DNA of 64,000 nucleotides from positions 1 to 64,000 of the forward strand of contig NZ_JAMQGO010000013.1 in the NCBI RefSeq assembly GCF_023703375.1. Direction: 5' to 3'. This document shows, in pieces, positions 17,327-28,996 of the stretch. Made by a program: the position numbers and the translations under genes. Within the stretch, counting starts at the first letter, position 1. Each line of letters starts with the position of its first letter. The notes below the pieces were generated by a model, which ran no database searches, was not told the origin of the DNA, and saw only the letters and a program-made list of their open reading frames with translations. Source of the stretch: Lutimaribacter degradans (GTDB lineage: Bacteria > Pseudomonadota > Alphaproteobacteria > Rhodobacterales > Rhodobacteraceae).

Positions 17327-17604
17327 GCCCACCTCGCAACACACTACAAAAATCCACCGCAACGCGGCTGGCATCATCGCCCCGGACATTGGCAAGGAAT
17401 TTCGACCATACCGCGTCAACACGATGGCAAAACAGCGGCACCATGCAGTTGCCCTGTGTCCCTGTGGCACGACGTGAGGTAAAATCAAGCCCACCCAACA
17501 GTTTACCTAGCCCGGTGGCCGCGCTCCGAAAATTGAATTTGTGCTTGCGCCACGCGCTTCGTAACGTTCCCCTTGGTGGGCCGCGCACAAGGGAGGAGCG
17601 CGCG

Positions 17605-19224
17605 ATGTGGACAGGACCGCAGCTGGGCCCCGACAGCCCCGGCTTTGACGACAACCGTGCCCGGATGCTGCAGGGCATCGAACATTTGCGCGCGCTGGAA
17701 CGGCGTGCCGCGGAAAAATCCGAACAACGGCGCGCGCGCTTTCATGAACGCGGCCAGATCACCCCGCGTGAAAGGCTGGCCCGGCTGCTTGACCCGGGCA
17801 TGCCGTTTTTGCGTCTGCACAGCCTTGCGGGCTATCTTGCTGACACCGACGATCCAGACACCTCGATCCCCGGCAGCACCTTCATCGCGGGTATCGGCCA
17901 CGTGTCGGGCGTGCGGGCGGCCATCATCGTGGATGACAGCGGCATAAATGCCGGTGCGCTCAGCCCCATGGCACTGCAGGCGATACTGTCGGTGCAAGAT
18001 ATCGCGCTGCGCCAAAGACTGCCATTCATCCACCTGGTGGAAAGCGCCGGCGCAAACCTGATGAATTACCGGGTCGAGGATTGGGCCCATGGCGGCGCGG
18101 TTTTTCGCAACCTTGCCCGGCTCTCGGCGGCAGGGCTACCCACGGTCGCGGTGCTGCACGGCCCATCAACCGCAGGTGGCGCCTATATGCCCGGGCTGTC
18201 CGATTACGTGATCGCGGTAAAGGAAAACGGCATGGCGGCCCTGGCCGGTGCGGCCCTCGTCCACGCTGCCACGGGCGAAACGACCACCGACAAGGAAGTG
18301 GGCGGCGCCGAAATGCACGCCACGGTGTCGGGCCTCGTCGAGTACCTGGCCGAGAATGACGCCCACGCCATCGACATGGCCCGGCGCGTGATGGCGCGGC
18401 TTGACTGGAACCGCGACGTGCCAGCACCCAAGAAACGCGACGTTGCGCCGCCGTCCCGTGACATGGATGAGCTTGCCGGTATCGTGCCGACCGACCCCAA
18501 AACCCCTTACGACATGCGCGAGGTCGTGGCGCGGCTGGTCGACGGCTCGGATTTCGACCAGTTCAAGCCCGATTTCGGCCCCGCGACGCTGTGCCTGCAG
18601 GCACAGATCCACGGTATCACCGTGGGCATTCTGGCCAACAACGGCCCTATCGACCCGAACGGCGCCAATAAGGCCACACATTTCATCCAGGCCTGCGACC
18701 AGGCCGGCACGCCTTTGATTTTTCTCAACAACACGACCGGCTACATGGTCGGCACCGCGTATGAGCGCGCGGGCATCATCAAGCATGGATCCAAGATGAT
18801 CCAGGCCGTCTCGAACGCCGATGTGCCCAAGATCACGCTTTATTGCGGCGCCAGTTTCGGGGCTGGCAATTACGGGATGTGCGGCATCGCCTATCAGCCC
18901 GACTTCCTGTTTGCCTGGCCAAATTCACGCTCGGGCGTGATGGGCGGCGAACAGGCGGCCCGCACCATGAGCATGGTGGCCCGCGCCGGGGCAAAGCGCC
19001 GCGGTGCCGCGCCGGACGAGGACCGGATCGCGCAACAGGAGGCCACGATACAGGCGCTTTTCGACCGCCAATCCGATCCCTTCTTCACGTCGGGGCGATG
19101 CCTTGACCACGGGGTGATCGACCCCCGCGACAGCCGAAAGGTCCTGGCGTTGTGCCTGCTGACCTGCCTTGAGGGGCGGCAGCGCAAGCTGCGGCCCAAC
19201 AGCTTTGGCGTGGCAAGGATGTGA
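17605..19224 (+). CDS. Acyl-CoA carboxylase, carboxyltransferase (beta) subunit, substrate unknown
   Basis: The 539-residue protein is a biotin-dependent carboxyltransferase of the methylcrotonyl/geranyl-CoA carboxylase beta class. The N-terminal half binds the acyl-CoA; the C-terminal half has NNTTGYMVGTAYE, the GASFGAGNYGMCG oxyanion/biotin loop and the PNSRSGVMGGEQAA segment. It would move CO2 from carboxybiotin to an acyl-CoA. The start has a strong GGGAGGAG site at 17591-17598. The gene is coupled to the biotin carboxylase subunit that follows. It is not in a leucine (liu/mcc) or terpene (atu) cluster: no acyl-CoA dehydrogenase, enoyl-CoA hydratase or HMG-CoA lyase is adjacent, so those substrates are not supported by context. 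Confidence 0.88.
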   Translation: MWTGPQLGPDSPGFDDNRARMLQGIEHLRALERRAAEKSEQRRARFHERGQITPRERLARLLDPGMPFLRLHSLAGYLADTDDPDTSIPGSTFIAGIGHVSGVRAAIIVDDSGINAGALSPMALQAILSVQDIALRQRLPFIHLVESAGANLMNYRVEDWAHGGAVFRNLARLSAAGLPTVAVLHGPSTAGGAYMPGLSDYVIAVKENGMAALAGAALVHAATGETTTDKEVGGAEMHATVSGLVEYLAENDAHAIDMARRVMARLDWNRDVPAPKKRDVAPPSRDMDELAGIVPTDPKTPYDMREVVARLVDGSDFDQFKPDFGPATLCLQAQIHGITVGILANNGPIDPNGANKATHFIQACDQAGTPLIFLNNTTGYMVGTAYERAGIIKHGSKMIQAVSNADVPKITLYCGASFGAGNYGMCGIAYQPDFLFAWPNSRSGVMGGEQAARTMSMVARAGAKRRGAAPDEDRIAQQEATIQALFDRQSDPFFTSGRCLDHGVIDPRDSRKVLALCLLTCLEGRQRKLRPNSFGVARM

Positions 19225-19226
19225 CC

Positions 19227-21211
<1,985 letters not shown>

Positions 21212-21215
<4 letters not shown>

Positions 21216-22012
21216 CCCTGACCGAAGCACAAGATTTCCTTGCAGAAAGCGAGACGCTCCATTCGCTTTTGGCCGATCTGCCCGAGGCGGGATTTGACAC
21301 CACCACACAGTTCAAGGGCTGGACCATCGACGATGTCTTGGTGCATCTGCATTTCTGGAACCGCGCGGCCGATCTTTCGGCGCGCGATGAGCCCGCGTTC
21401 CAGCGCATGATCGCCCCGGTCGTTGCCTCGTTCCAGCGGGGCGAGGGAATGCGCGGCCCGGAAAACGCCACGATCGAGCTGCGCGGCCCTGCCCTGCGCG
21501 AGGCATGGATCACCCATGCGCGCGACATGGCTCACCGCTGGGCCGGTATGGACCCGAAGGCACGGCTGCCCTGGGCCGGGCCGTCAATGTCGGCGCGGTC
21601 TTCCATTACCGCGCGTCAGATGGAAACCTGGGCGCACGGGTTCGAGGTCTTCGACGTCTTGGGCCAGGCGCGCACGGAAACCGACCGCATCCGCAACATC
21701 GTGATGTTGGGCGTCAACACGTTCGGCTGGTCGCACAAAGTCCATGGGCTTGACGTGCCTGCGGCAATGCCCGCGCTTGAGCTGACCGCCCCCTCGGGCG
21801 CACGCTGGCACTTCGGCGACGCATCCGCGGGCCGAATCAGCGGCCCGGCCGCGGATTTTGCCGCGGTCGTCACCCAAACCCGCGCGCTGGCCGACACCGC
21901 GCTGACGGTAGACGGCCACGGGGCGCAGCAATGGATGGCCCATGCCCAATGCTTTGCCGGGCCACCCAACCTGCCCCCGGCACCGGGCAACCGGCATCGC
22001 AAGGCTGTCTGA
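21212..22012 (+). CDS. DinB/maleylpyruvate-isomerase-like metalloprotein (TIGR03084-like)
   Basis: The 266-residue product has the N-terminal four-helix fold of the mycothiol-dependent maleylpyruvate isomerase/DinB superfamily: TTQFKGWTIDDVLVHLHFW early and ARQMETWAHGFEVFDVLG in the middle, positions where this superfamily places its metal ligands. It resembles the TIGR03084 group (recalled), proteins of unknown reaction found near acyl-CoA carboxylases. The ATGA overlap with the carboxylase gene and the one-base gap to the BKACE gene mark a single operon. A role as isomerase or hydrolase on a CoA thioester or keto acid in that pathway is inference. Proteobacteria do not make mycothiol, so a mycothiol-dependent reaction is unlikely. 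Confidence 0.65.
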
Positions 22013-22013
22013 C

Positions 22014-22877
22014 ATGGACAAGGCAATCCTTACCTGCGCGCTCAACGGCGTTCTGACCGATCCTGCCAAGCACCCCGTGCCCGTCACGCCAGAAGACTGC
22101 GCCGCCTCGGCAAAGGAGGCGATGGCCGCCGGCGCCTCGGTCATACACGTGCATTATCGCCAGCAGGCACCCGGCAAGGGCCACTTGCCCAGTTGGGATA
22201 CGCAGATGGCGCGCGACATCGTCGATGCCATCCGCGCAGCCTGCCCCGGTATCGTGATAAACTCTACAACCGGCACCGTGGGGCCGAACTACCAGGGCGC
22301 GCTCGACGTTCTGCGCGCCCTGCGCCCCGAGATCGGAGCCTGCAACGCCGGGTCGCTCAACTATCTGAAACTGCGCCGCGACGGCAGTTGGGCCTGGCCG
22401 CCCATGCTGTTCGACAACACGCCCCAAAAGGTGGGGGATTTTCTGAATGTCATGTCCGAAACCGGCACCCGCCCCGAATTCGAATGTTTCGATACGGGCA
22501 TCGTGCGATCGGTGGGCATGTATGTACAAAACGGCATGGCCGAAACGGCGCAGTACAACCTGGTGATGGGCGTCGCTTCGGGCATGCCGGTGGACGCAGC
22601 GTTGCTGGACTGGCTGATGGGCTATCTCATTCCCCGCGCGCCCTGGCAGGCCACCCTGATAGGACGCGAGGAAATTTGGCCTGTCCACCAACGCGCGGCC
22701 GAGTTGGGCGGCATGCTGCGAACGGGGGTCGAGGATACGTTCTACCTGCCAGATGGCCGGAAAACGCGCTCGAACGGTCAGTTGATCGAGGCGCTGGCCG
22801 GCTGCGCGGAAAACGCCGGCCGAGCCATTGCCAGCCCGGCCGAGGCGCGCCAGATCCTGGATCTTCCGGCAGTTTAG
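22014..22877 (+). CDS. Beta-keto acid cleavage enzyme (BKACE, DUF849 family)
   Basis: The 287-residue TIM-barrel protein has the BKACE plan. The N-terminal segment KAILTCALNGV is followed by zinc ligands His45 and His47 (IHVHYR), the NSTTGTVG loop and a late FECFDTG strand. Family members (Kce and relatives) use zinc to transfer an acyl group from a beta-keto acid to acetyl-CoA, giving a new acyl-CoA and acetoacetate. The start is one base after the preceding stop; the upstream in-frame start would overlap that gene. Its substrate is unknown. Pairing with a biotin-dependent acyl-CoA carboxylase suggests that its acyl-CoA product or a relative is then carboxylated. Confidence 0.82.
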   Translation: MDKAILTCALNGVLTDPAKHPVPVTPEDCAASAKEAMAAGASVIHVHYRQQAPGKGHLPSWDTQMARDIVDAIRAACPGIVINSTTGTVGPNYQGALDVLRALRPEIGACNAGSLNYLKLRRDGSWAWPPMLFDNTPQKVGDFLNVMSETGTRPEFECFDTGIVRSVGMYVQNGMAETAQYNLVMGVASGMPVDAALLDWLMGYLIPRAPWQATLIGREEIWPVHQRAAELGGMLRTGVEDTFYLPDGRKTRSNGQLIEALAGCAENAGRAIASPAEARQILDLPAV

Positions 22878-22907
22878 GCGTCCACCGGCCTGCGCCCCGG
22901 CGCGGGC

Positions 22908-24521
22908 CTACGCAACGTCACAAATCATGTCGGCGGCCTTCTCGGCGATCATGATCGTGGGCGCGTTGGTGTTTCCACCGATCAACGTGGGCATCACGCT
23001 GGCGTCCACGACGCGCACCCCCTCAAGCCCATGAACGCGCAGGTCCGGGCCAACCACCGCCATGTCGTCGACGCCCATCCTGCAACTGCCCACCGGATGA
23101 TAGATCGTGTCGGCGCGCGCGCGGATATGCGCCGCCCACTCCGCATCGCTCAACCCGTCGTGCAGCCCAAACATTTCCTTGTGGCGATAGCGCGCCATCG
23201 GTTCCTGCATCACGATCTGGCGCGTCAGCTTGGCCCCCGCGATCAGCGTATCAAGGTCGCGCCTGTCCGATAGGTAACGCGGGTCGATGCGCGGTGCCGC
23301 CAGCGGATCGGCACTTTCCAGCCCCACCACGCCACGCGAGCGCGGTCGCAGCACGCAGACATGTACCGAGAACCCGTAGCCGGGGTGCAGCCTGCGCGCA
23401 TGATCATCGACAATGGATATCACGAAATGCAGTTGTATATCCGGCAGATCCAGCGTCGGCGCGGTTTTCAGAAACGCCGCGCCCTCGGCGAAGGGCGAGG
23501 CGATCATTCCCCCGCCGTCCTTGCGCCAACGCAGCATGTGACGCAGCAGGTTCGCCCCGCCCGTCAGCCCGATGCCGAAATTGTCGGTATCCTTCGATTT
23601 CCACGCAAGCGTGAAATCCAGGTGATCCTGGAGGTTCTTCCCGACACCGGGCAGTTCGTGCAGCGGCTCGATCCCGTGGGGCCGCAGGTCATCGGCCGCG
23701 CCTATGCCGGACAGTTGCAGAATCTGGGGTGAGTTGAAGGCGCCACCGCACAAGATCACCTCGCGCCGCGCGGTCACCGTCTGCGCGCGCCGGCCTTGCC
23801 GAAACGCGACGCCGACAGCGCGTTTGCCATCGAACAGGATGCGCGTGGCCCGCGCATGGGTCAGCACGATCAGGTTCTTGCGCTTTTCCATCACCGGATG
23901 CAGATAGGCCGCAGCCGCCGAGCACCGCTCGCCGCGACGCTTTTCATCATGGAACTGCGTCACCTGGTATAGGCCCACACCCTCGTTATCGCCGGTATTG
24001 AAATCCTGTCGCTCGCGGATCTGCATCTGCTTGGCCGCTTCGATAAAGGCACGGCTGATCGGGCGCGGGTCGTTCTGGTCGCTGACCTGCAAGGGGCCAT
24101 CGGCTCCGTGCGCCGCGTCGGCCCCGCGTTCATTGCCCTCGGAGCGTTTGAAATAGGGTAGAACGCTGTCCCAGTCCCAGCCCTCGCAACCCAGGGCGGC
24201 CCATTGGTCGTAATCGGCCCGGTGCCCGCGCACGTAAAGCATGGCGTTGATGGCCGAGGAACCGCCCAAGGCGCGCCCGCGCGGCTGGTAGCCACGCCGC
24301 CCGTTCAACCCCCCTTGCGGGGCGGTCTTGAAGGCCCAGTTGTTGATCTTGCCCCATCCCGGCAGCATCGCCACTGTTCCTGCCGGTGCGCGCACGAAAA
24401 TGCTCTTACCACCGCCGCCAGCCTCGAGAAGGCAAACAGTCGTGGCCGGGTCTTCGCTAAGCCTTGCGGCCAAGCTCGCCCCGGCTGACCCACCGCCAAT
24501 GATCACGTAATCGGCCTGCAT
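22908..24521 (-). CDS. GMC-family FAD-dependent oxidoreductase (alcohol/choline dehydrogenase-like)
   Basis: The 537-residue protein begins with the Rossmann FAD motif VIIGGGSAGASLAARLSED. It carries the GMC signature RALGGSSAINAMLYVRGH near residue 85 and the C-terminal active-site region HPVGSCRMG plus the NTNAPTIMIAEKAAD FAD segment. The family oxidises alcohols such as choline, long-chain or polyethylene-glycol-type alcohols to aldehydes. No betB or betI lies beside it, so choline is not supported. It converges on the carboxylase operon with only 30 bases between stops, and may supply a carbonyl precursor to it, but that is only positional inference. Confidence 0.85.
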   Translation of the reverse strand: MQADYVIIGGGSAGASLAARLSEDPATTVCLLEAGGGGKSIFVRAPAGTVAMLPGWGKINNWAFKTAPQGGLNGRRGYQPRGRALGGSSAINAMLYVRGHRADYDQWAALGCEGWDWDSVLPYFKRSEGNERGADAAHGADGPLQVSDQNDPRPISRAFIEAAKQMQIRERQDFNTGDNEGVGLYQVTQFHDEKRRGERCSAAAAYLHPVMEKRKNLIVLTHARATRILFDGKRAVGVAFRQGRRAQTVTARREVILCGGAFNSPQILQLSGIGAADDLRPHGIEPLHELPGVGKNLQDHLDFTLAWKSKDTDNFGIGLTGGANLLRHMLRWRKDGGGMIASPFAEGAAFLKTAPTLDLPDIQLHFVISIVDDHARRLHPGYGFSVHVCVLRPRSRGVVGLESADPLAAPRIDPRYLSDRRDLDTLIAGAKLTRQIVMQEPMARYRHKEMFGLHDGLSDAEWAAHIRARADTIYHPVGSCRMGVDDMAVVGPDLRVHGLEGVRVVDASVMPTLIGGNTNAPTIMIAEKAADMICDVA

Positions 24522-24587
24522 TGCACCCCTCCCTTTTTACGGGAATTGAAGCGCAGCCCGCGCGCCCTTGTCCAGCGAAACCGAGGG

Positions 24588-25853
24588 TCAGCCGCCCGGG
24601 GCCGACGCAACGGCATCAAGCCGGCCGGCCATCAATGCGCTGAGCGCAACCATCGCCGCCGCCGTGCCCAGTGTCAGCGGCAACCCGGCCAGTTGATAGG
24701 TCAGCCCCGACAGCACCGTGCCCAGCAATCGCCCACCCGCATTGGCCATGTAGTAGAACCCGACATCCATCGTCACACGCTCGGCCCGGGTGAAGGCCAG
24801 GATCAGGTATGAGTGCAGCGAAGAGTTCACGGCAAACAACGCGCCGAACACCAAAAGCCCCGCCACCAGCGTTGCCGTAAGCCAAGGCGCGGCCCCGCCT
24901 GCAAGGGCCACGGCCACGGTCAAAACGACGGGAACCACTGCCAGGGCCAATGCCCAGCCGCGCACCGCGCGAACAAGTGCAGCCTCTCCCCGGTCTTTCG
25001 CCCGCAGGATACGAGGGGCGCCCGCCTGAACCGCGCCGTAAAGGATGATCCAGACAGCCATGAAGGTTCCGATCATGAAGAAAGCCGCGCGGTCGCCCGC
25101 CTCGGACCCATCCGACAGAACCGCGTAGAAATAGACAGGGATGCCCACAACGAACCACACGTCCCGCGCGCCGAACAGGAACACGCGCGCCGCCGACAGC
25201 CAATTGACATTTGCCGAGTCGGAAAACACCTCGGAAAACTTTGCTCCCTTGCGCCCGCGCGGCAGGCCGGCGGGCATGAACACCACCACCGCGCCCAGGA
25301 TCACCGCCAGAGCGGCGGCCATCCCGAAAACTGCCGCGGTAAACCCGAATAGCCCCAGCAGGGCCGCGCCCAGCAGGAACCCAAGGCCCTTGACCGCGTT
25401 TTTCGACCCGGTCAGCACCGCCACCCAACGGAAAAGCCCATCGCCCTGTGCCGGTGCCAGTAACTTGACCGCCGATTTCGAAGACATCTTGGCCAAGTCC
25501 TTGGCCACGCCGCTGGCCCCCTGCACTGCCATGACAAACGCGACCGAGGCCGCGACCGACCATCCCGGATCAAGTTGCGCCAGCGCCAGCAACGCCATCA
25601 CCTGGATACCAAGCCCCGCATACAGCGTGGCGGTCAGCCCGAACCGGGCCGCGATCCAACCCGCTGACAGGTTGGTAACCATGCCCGCGATTTCGTAGAG
25701 TACGAACAGATACGCCAGTTGCACCGGGCTGAACCCCAGCGTGTGAAAATGCAACAGAACCAGCATCCTCAATGCACCGTCGGTCAACATGAAGGCCCAG
25801 TAGGCGGCGGTGACGGCGATATAGGCGCTCAGCCCCTCGGGTCGATCGGTCAA
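24588..25853 (-). CDS. arsJ: Organoarsenical efflux MFS transporter ArsJ
   Basis: The 421-residue major-facilitator protein has about twelve helices and starts [36 protein letters not shown], matching the ArsJ group. ArsJ exports 1-arseno-3-phosphoglycerate, an unstable arsenate ester made by a partner GAPDH, which then hydrolyses outside the cell. That partner lies immediately upstream, overlapping by ATGA. The gene is the last of the operon arsRC-gap-arsJ. Context makes this assignment much stronger than sequence alone, because MFS proteins are hard to tell apart. Confidence 0.85.
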   Translation of the reverse strand: MTDRPEGLSAYIAVTAAYWAFMLTDGALRMLVLLHFHTLGFSPVQLAYLFVLYEIAGMVTNLSAGWIAARFGLTATLYAGLGIQVMALLALAQLDPGWSVAASVAFVMAVQGASGVAKDLAKMSSKSAVKLLAPAQGDGLFRWVAVLTGSKNAVKGLGFLLGAALLGLFGFTAAVFGMAAALAVILGAVVVFMPAGLPRGRKGAKFSEVFSDSANVNWLSAARVFLFGARDVWFVVGIPVYFYAVLSDGSEAGDRAAFFMIGTFMAVWIILYGAVQAGAPRILRAKDRGEAALVRAVRGWALALAVVPVVLTVAVALAGGAAPWLTATLVAGLLVFGALFAVNSSLHSYLILAFTRAERVTMDVGFYYMANAGGRLLGTVLSGLTYQLAGLPLTLGTAAAMVALSALMAGRLDAVASAPGG

Positions 25854-26848
25854 AGAGAGGCCCCCACCATGAACGCCACGTCGACCAGCCTGTGGGCATA
25901 GCCCATTTCGTTGTCGTACCAGGCGTAAACCTTGACCTGCGTGCCATTGACAACCATGGTCGAGGGCGCATCAACGATGCCAGAGCGCACATCATTGGTA
26001 TAATCCGCGCTGACCAAGGGCTTTTCTTCGTATCCCAGGATGCCGGCCAACGGCCCTTCGGCAGCGGCCTGGAACAATGCGTTCACTTCTTCGGCGGTGG
26101 TCTCGCGCTCGACCTCGAAGACGCAGTCGGTCAGGGACGCGTTCAGCAGCGGCACCCGCACCGCGTGGCCATTCAGTCGCCCGGTCAGCTCGGGGTAAAT
26201 CAGCGTGATCGCCGTGGCGCTGCCCGTGCTCGTGGGGATCAGGCTGTTCAGGGCCGAACGCGCACGGCGCAGGTCCTTGGCCGGGCGGTCGACAATGGTT
26301 TGCGTGTTCGTCACATCGTGGATCGTGGTGATAGACCCATGCTTGATGCCCAGGTTTTCATGGATCACCTTCACTACTGGTGCGAGGCAATTGGTCGTGC
26401 AACTGGCCGCCGTCACGATTTGGTGCTGCGCCGGGTCATAGGTGGCATGATTGACGCCATAAACGATATTGGCGGCCGGCCCGTCCTTGACCGGCGCGCT
26501 GACCACCACCTTTTTCACACCGGCGGCGAAATAGGGGGCCAGCTTGGCCTGCGTCTTGAACGCCCCCGTACAATCGATCACGACGTCGACGCCGTCGAGC
26601 GGCAACGCTTTCAGATCGGTCGTGCCTATGAACGGAAGGCGCGTGCCATCGATCGTCACACTATCGGCGTCATGCGAGAATTTCGCCGGCCATCGGCCGT
26701 GCACCGTGTCGAACTCCAGCAGATGCGCATGCATTTCGGAATCGCCCACGGCATCGTTGATCCAGGCGACATGGGCCCCGCGTTCCAGCAGCGGGCGTAG
26801 CGCCAGTTTTCCGATCCGGCCAAGGCCGTTGATGGCGTAGGTGGTCAT
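25850..26848 (-). CDS. ArsJ-associated glyceraldehyde-3-phosphate dehydrogenase
   Basis: The 332-residue GAPDH has the NAD-binding start [15 protein letters not shown], the active site [10 protein letters not shown] with Cys150, and the C-terminal [14 protein letters not shown]. Position between arsRC and arsJ, overlapping both by ATGA, marks it as the arsenate-dedicated paralogue. It would use arsenate in place of phosphate to make 1-arseno-3-phosphoglycerate for ArsJ. The alternative, the central glycolytic GAPDH, is unlikely because no pgk, tkt or fba lies beside it. Confidence 0.88.
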   Translation of the reverse strand: MTTYAINGLGRIGKLALRPLLERGAHVAWINDAVGDSEMHAHLLEFDTVHGRWPAKFSHDADSVTIDGTRLPFIGTTDLKALPLDGVDVVIDCTGAFKTQAKLAPYFAAGVKKVVVSAPVKDGPAANIVYGVNHATYDPAQHQIVTAASCTTNCLAPVVKVIHENLGIKHGSITTIHDVTNTQTIVDRPAKDLRRARSALNSLIPTSTGSATAITLIYPELTGRLNGHAVRVPLLNASLTDCVFEVERETTAEEVNALFQAAAEGPLAGILGYEEKPLVSADYTNDVRSGIVDAPSTMVVNGTQVKVYAWYDNEMGYAHRLVDVAFMVGASL

Positions 26849-27684
26849 GATGTTTCCTTCGGGTTTGTGCTGGCAATGTCATCGACCGCCGTTTGCAGGG
26901 ATATACGGTCAAGCGCCGCGAACGGCAGGGCGGTAAAAGCGCGGATACGATTTGCCAGCGCGCCGTAGGCCTGCTGAAACGCCAGCGATTTCTGTGCATC
27001 GGTTCCCTCGACCTTCACCGGGTCGGGTACGCCCCAGTGGCCGGTTATGGGCTGGCCCTCCCATGCAGGGCATTCCTCGTTCGCCGCGCGGTCGCAGACG
27101 GTAAACACGAAATCCATACGTGGCGCCTCGGGGTCCTGGAATTCTGAAATGTTTTTGGCGCGCAGACCCGAGACATCATGCCCCTTGGCCTGCAACACCT
27201 CCAACGCGAACGGGTTCAACGCGGAAAAGGGCGCCGTGCCTGCCGAGTAAGCGTTGAAGCGATCGCCGGCAGTGGCGCGCAAGACGGATTCCGCGAAAAC
27301 CGACCGGGCCGAATTTCCCGTGCAGATGAACAGTACGTTATATTTGTCGTTCGCCATGGCGGGCTCCTTTAGCGAAAGGGGCAAGGCCACGCCCAGGTCG
27401 GCGCGGCCCCGGCAGCAATCGGTCAACAGGAAATCGAGCGTCTGCCGCACCGTCGACATCTGGATCGCATAGCGCAACGACGTGCCCGACCGCGCCTGGG
27501 TCACCAGCCCCGCCTGTGCAAGGGCAGAAAGATAGGCCGACAGGGTCGATGGTTTCAGCGCCAGAACGGCCGCGATTTCCCCCGCGGGCAAGGCATCGGG
27601 GAAACGCCGCATGAGCAAACGAAAGATCGCCAGGCGCTGTGGATGCGCCAATGCGGCCAGCGTGGGGATAACCTGATTTTCCAT
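26845..27684 (-). CDS. ArsR-type repressor fused to LMW-phosphatase-type arsenate reductase
   Basis: One 279-residue frame joins two proteins. Residues 1 to about 100 form an ArsR-type winged helix ([31 protein letters not shown]) with vicinal Cys90-Cys91 that could sense trivalent arsenic. Residues 115-279 form a thioredoxin-coupled arsenate reductase with the CX5R P-loop Cys121 to Arg127 (CTGNSAR) and further cysteines at 197 and 205. The product could sense arsenite and make it from arsenate. The chosen ATG at 27684 starts just before the helix-turn-helix; a much longer upstream frame overlaps the divergent gene. A palindrome covers the start codon. The gene overlaps gap by ATGA. Confidence 0.88.
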   Translation of the reverse strand: MENQVIPTLAALAHPQRLAIFRLLMRRFPDALPAGEIAAVLALKPSTLSAYLSALAQAGLVTQARSGTSLRYAIQMSTVRQTLDFLLTDCCRGRADLGVALPLSLKEPAMANDKYNVLFICTGNSARSVFAESVLRATAGDRFNAYSAGTAPFSALNPFALEVLQAKGHDVSGLRAKNISEFQDPEAPRMDFVFTVCDRAANEECPAWEGQPITGHWGVPDPVKVEGTDAQKSLAFQQAYGALANRIRAFTALPFAALDRISLQTAVDDIASTNPKETS

Positions 27685-27706
27685 ATTTCTCGAATTACCG
27701 AAATAT
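27683..27706. promoter_or_regulatory. Candidate ArsR operator over the arsRC start codon
   Basis: ATATTTC and GAAATAT form a perfect seven-base inverted repeat separated by ten bases, with partial inner symmetry. The left arm covers the start codon of the ArsR-ArsC gene on the minus strand. Size, AT-rich composition and position fit an ArsR autoregulatory site. It could also influence the M20 gene that diverges at 27778. Confidence 0.55.
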
Positions 27707-27777
27707 TGACCTGTCGCAAGTGAAACTTTGATGACAAAGCACTGTCGCTTGCCACGGCTGATCGGTAACCTGTCTTC

Positions 27778-28950
27778 ATGACGCAGCCCATGCCCCAGCT
27801 TACCAATGCCCAGATCGTCACCCTGACGGATTGGCGCCGCAGCCTGCATCGCCACCCCGAGCTTTCGGGCCACGAGACGCAGACAGCGGCGCGCGTGCTG
27901 AAAATGTTGCAACCCAGCGCGCCCGACCGGGTGCTGACGGGCCTTGGTGGTGACGGTTTGGCCGCCACCTATGACAGCGGCCAGCCCGGACCACATATCT
28001 TGCTGCGCTGTGAACTGGACGCTTTGCCAATACAGGAAATCGGTGATGTGCCGCATCGCTCGACAATGCCCGGCGTGGCGCATCTATGCGGCCATGATGG
28101 GCATATGGCCATGCTGATGGGCGTTGCGCATCTGCTGGGCCGGCAGCGGCCGAAACGCGGCGTCGTTACCTTGCTTTTCCAGCCCGCCGAAGAAGACGGA
28201 GCCGGCGCGGCCCGCGTACTGGCCGACCCTCGCTTTGCCGATATACGCCCCAGCCATGCCTTTGCCATCCACAACCTGCCGGGCTTGCCGTTGGGCCATG
28301 TCATGCTCGGCTCGGGGCCGGTGATGTGTGGCTCGCGTGGGATGCGGGTACGGCTGAGCGGTCGCACCGCCCACGCATCCGAGCCGGAAAAGGGCACATC
28401 CCCCATGTCGGCCCTGGCTCGCCTGATGCCGGCCCTTGCCGGGCTGAGCCATGGAAAGCCCGACATGGATGACGATTTTCGGCTTGCCACGATATGCCAT
28501 GCGCGCCTGGGCGAACCGGCCTTTGGCGTGGCCCCTGGCGAGGCCGAGCTGTTCGTGACATTGCGCAGCTTGCGCAATGACCAGATGGAGCGCCTGGTGC
28601 ACGCCGCCGAAACGATGGTGCAGCAGGCCGCCAGACAGGATGGCCTGCACGCAAACATCGACTATCACGATGTATTCCTGACAACCGAGAACACGCCCGG
28701 TGCCACGAATATTGCCCGCGCCGCGCTTGACCGTTTGGCAATTGCGCATGACGAGGCCGGACTGCCCCTGCGCCCGTCCGAGGATTTCGGCCGTTTCGGC
28801 GGCAATTGCGAACTGGCCATGCTGTTTCTGGGTGCCGGTCGCGACATGCCCGCCCTGCACAACCCCGATTACGATTTCCCCGATGATCTGATCCCGATCG
28901 GGGTGCGGATCTTCGCGGCCATTCTGGACGAGGTGAACAAGGCAGGCTGA
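27778..28950 (+). CDS. M20-family amidohydrolase (N-acyl amino acid/hippurate hydrolase-like)
   Basis: The 390-residue zinc peptidase-fold enzyme starts with the typical WRRSLHRHPELSGHE segment. It carries the metal ligands in LCGHDGHMAMLMG near residue 104, PAEEDGAGA near 140 and the dimerisation domain beginning around GSGPVMCGSRGM. The family removes acyl groups from N-acyl amino acids, auxin conjugates or hippurate. It is divergent from the ars operon with 93 bases between starts and is followed by the fds regulator. Nothing ties its substrate to either. A second ATG four codons in is an equally possible start. Confidence 0.85.
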   Translation: MTQPMPQLTNAQIVTLTDWRRSLHRHPELSGHETQTAARVLKMLQPSAPDRVLTGLGGDGLAATYDSGQPGPHILLRCELDALPIQEIGDVPHRSTMPGVAHLCGHDGHMAMLMGVAHLLGRQRPKRGVVTLLFQPAEEDGAGAARVLADPRFADIRPSHAFAIHNLPGLPLGHVMLGSGPVMCGSRGMRVRLSGRTAHASEPEKGTSPMSALARLMPALAGLSHGKPDMDDDFRLATICHARLGEPAFGVAPGEAELFVTLRSLRNDQMERLVHAAETMVQQAARQDGLHANIDYHDVFLTTENTPGATNIARAALDRLAIAHDEAGLPLRPSEDFGRFGGNCELAMLFLGAGRDMPALHNPDYDFPDDLIPIGVRIFAAILDEVNKAG

Positions 28951-28996
28951 CAGGGGCATCCTGCGTCGCTATCGTTGTTTTCAGACGCGACGGGGC

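Noticed and set aside
17143..17604. N-terminal extension of the carboxyltransferase gene
   Set aside because: The open frame runs through the divergent gene and promoter region; a strong GGGAGGAG site marks the start at 17605.
22908..24521. Choline dehydrogenase betA
   Set aside because: GMC signatures fit, but betB, betI or a betaine transporter are not adjacent and the family has many alcohol specificities; only the general GMC call is supported.
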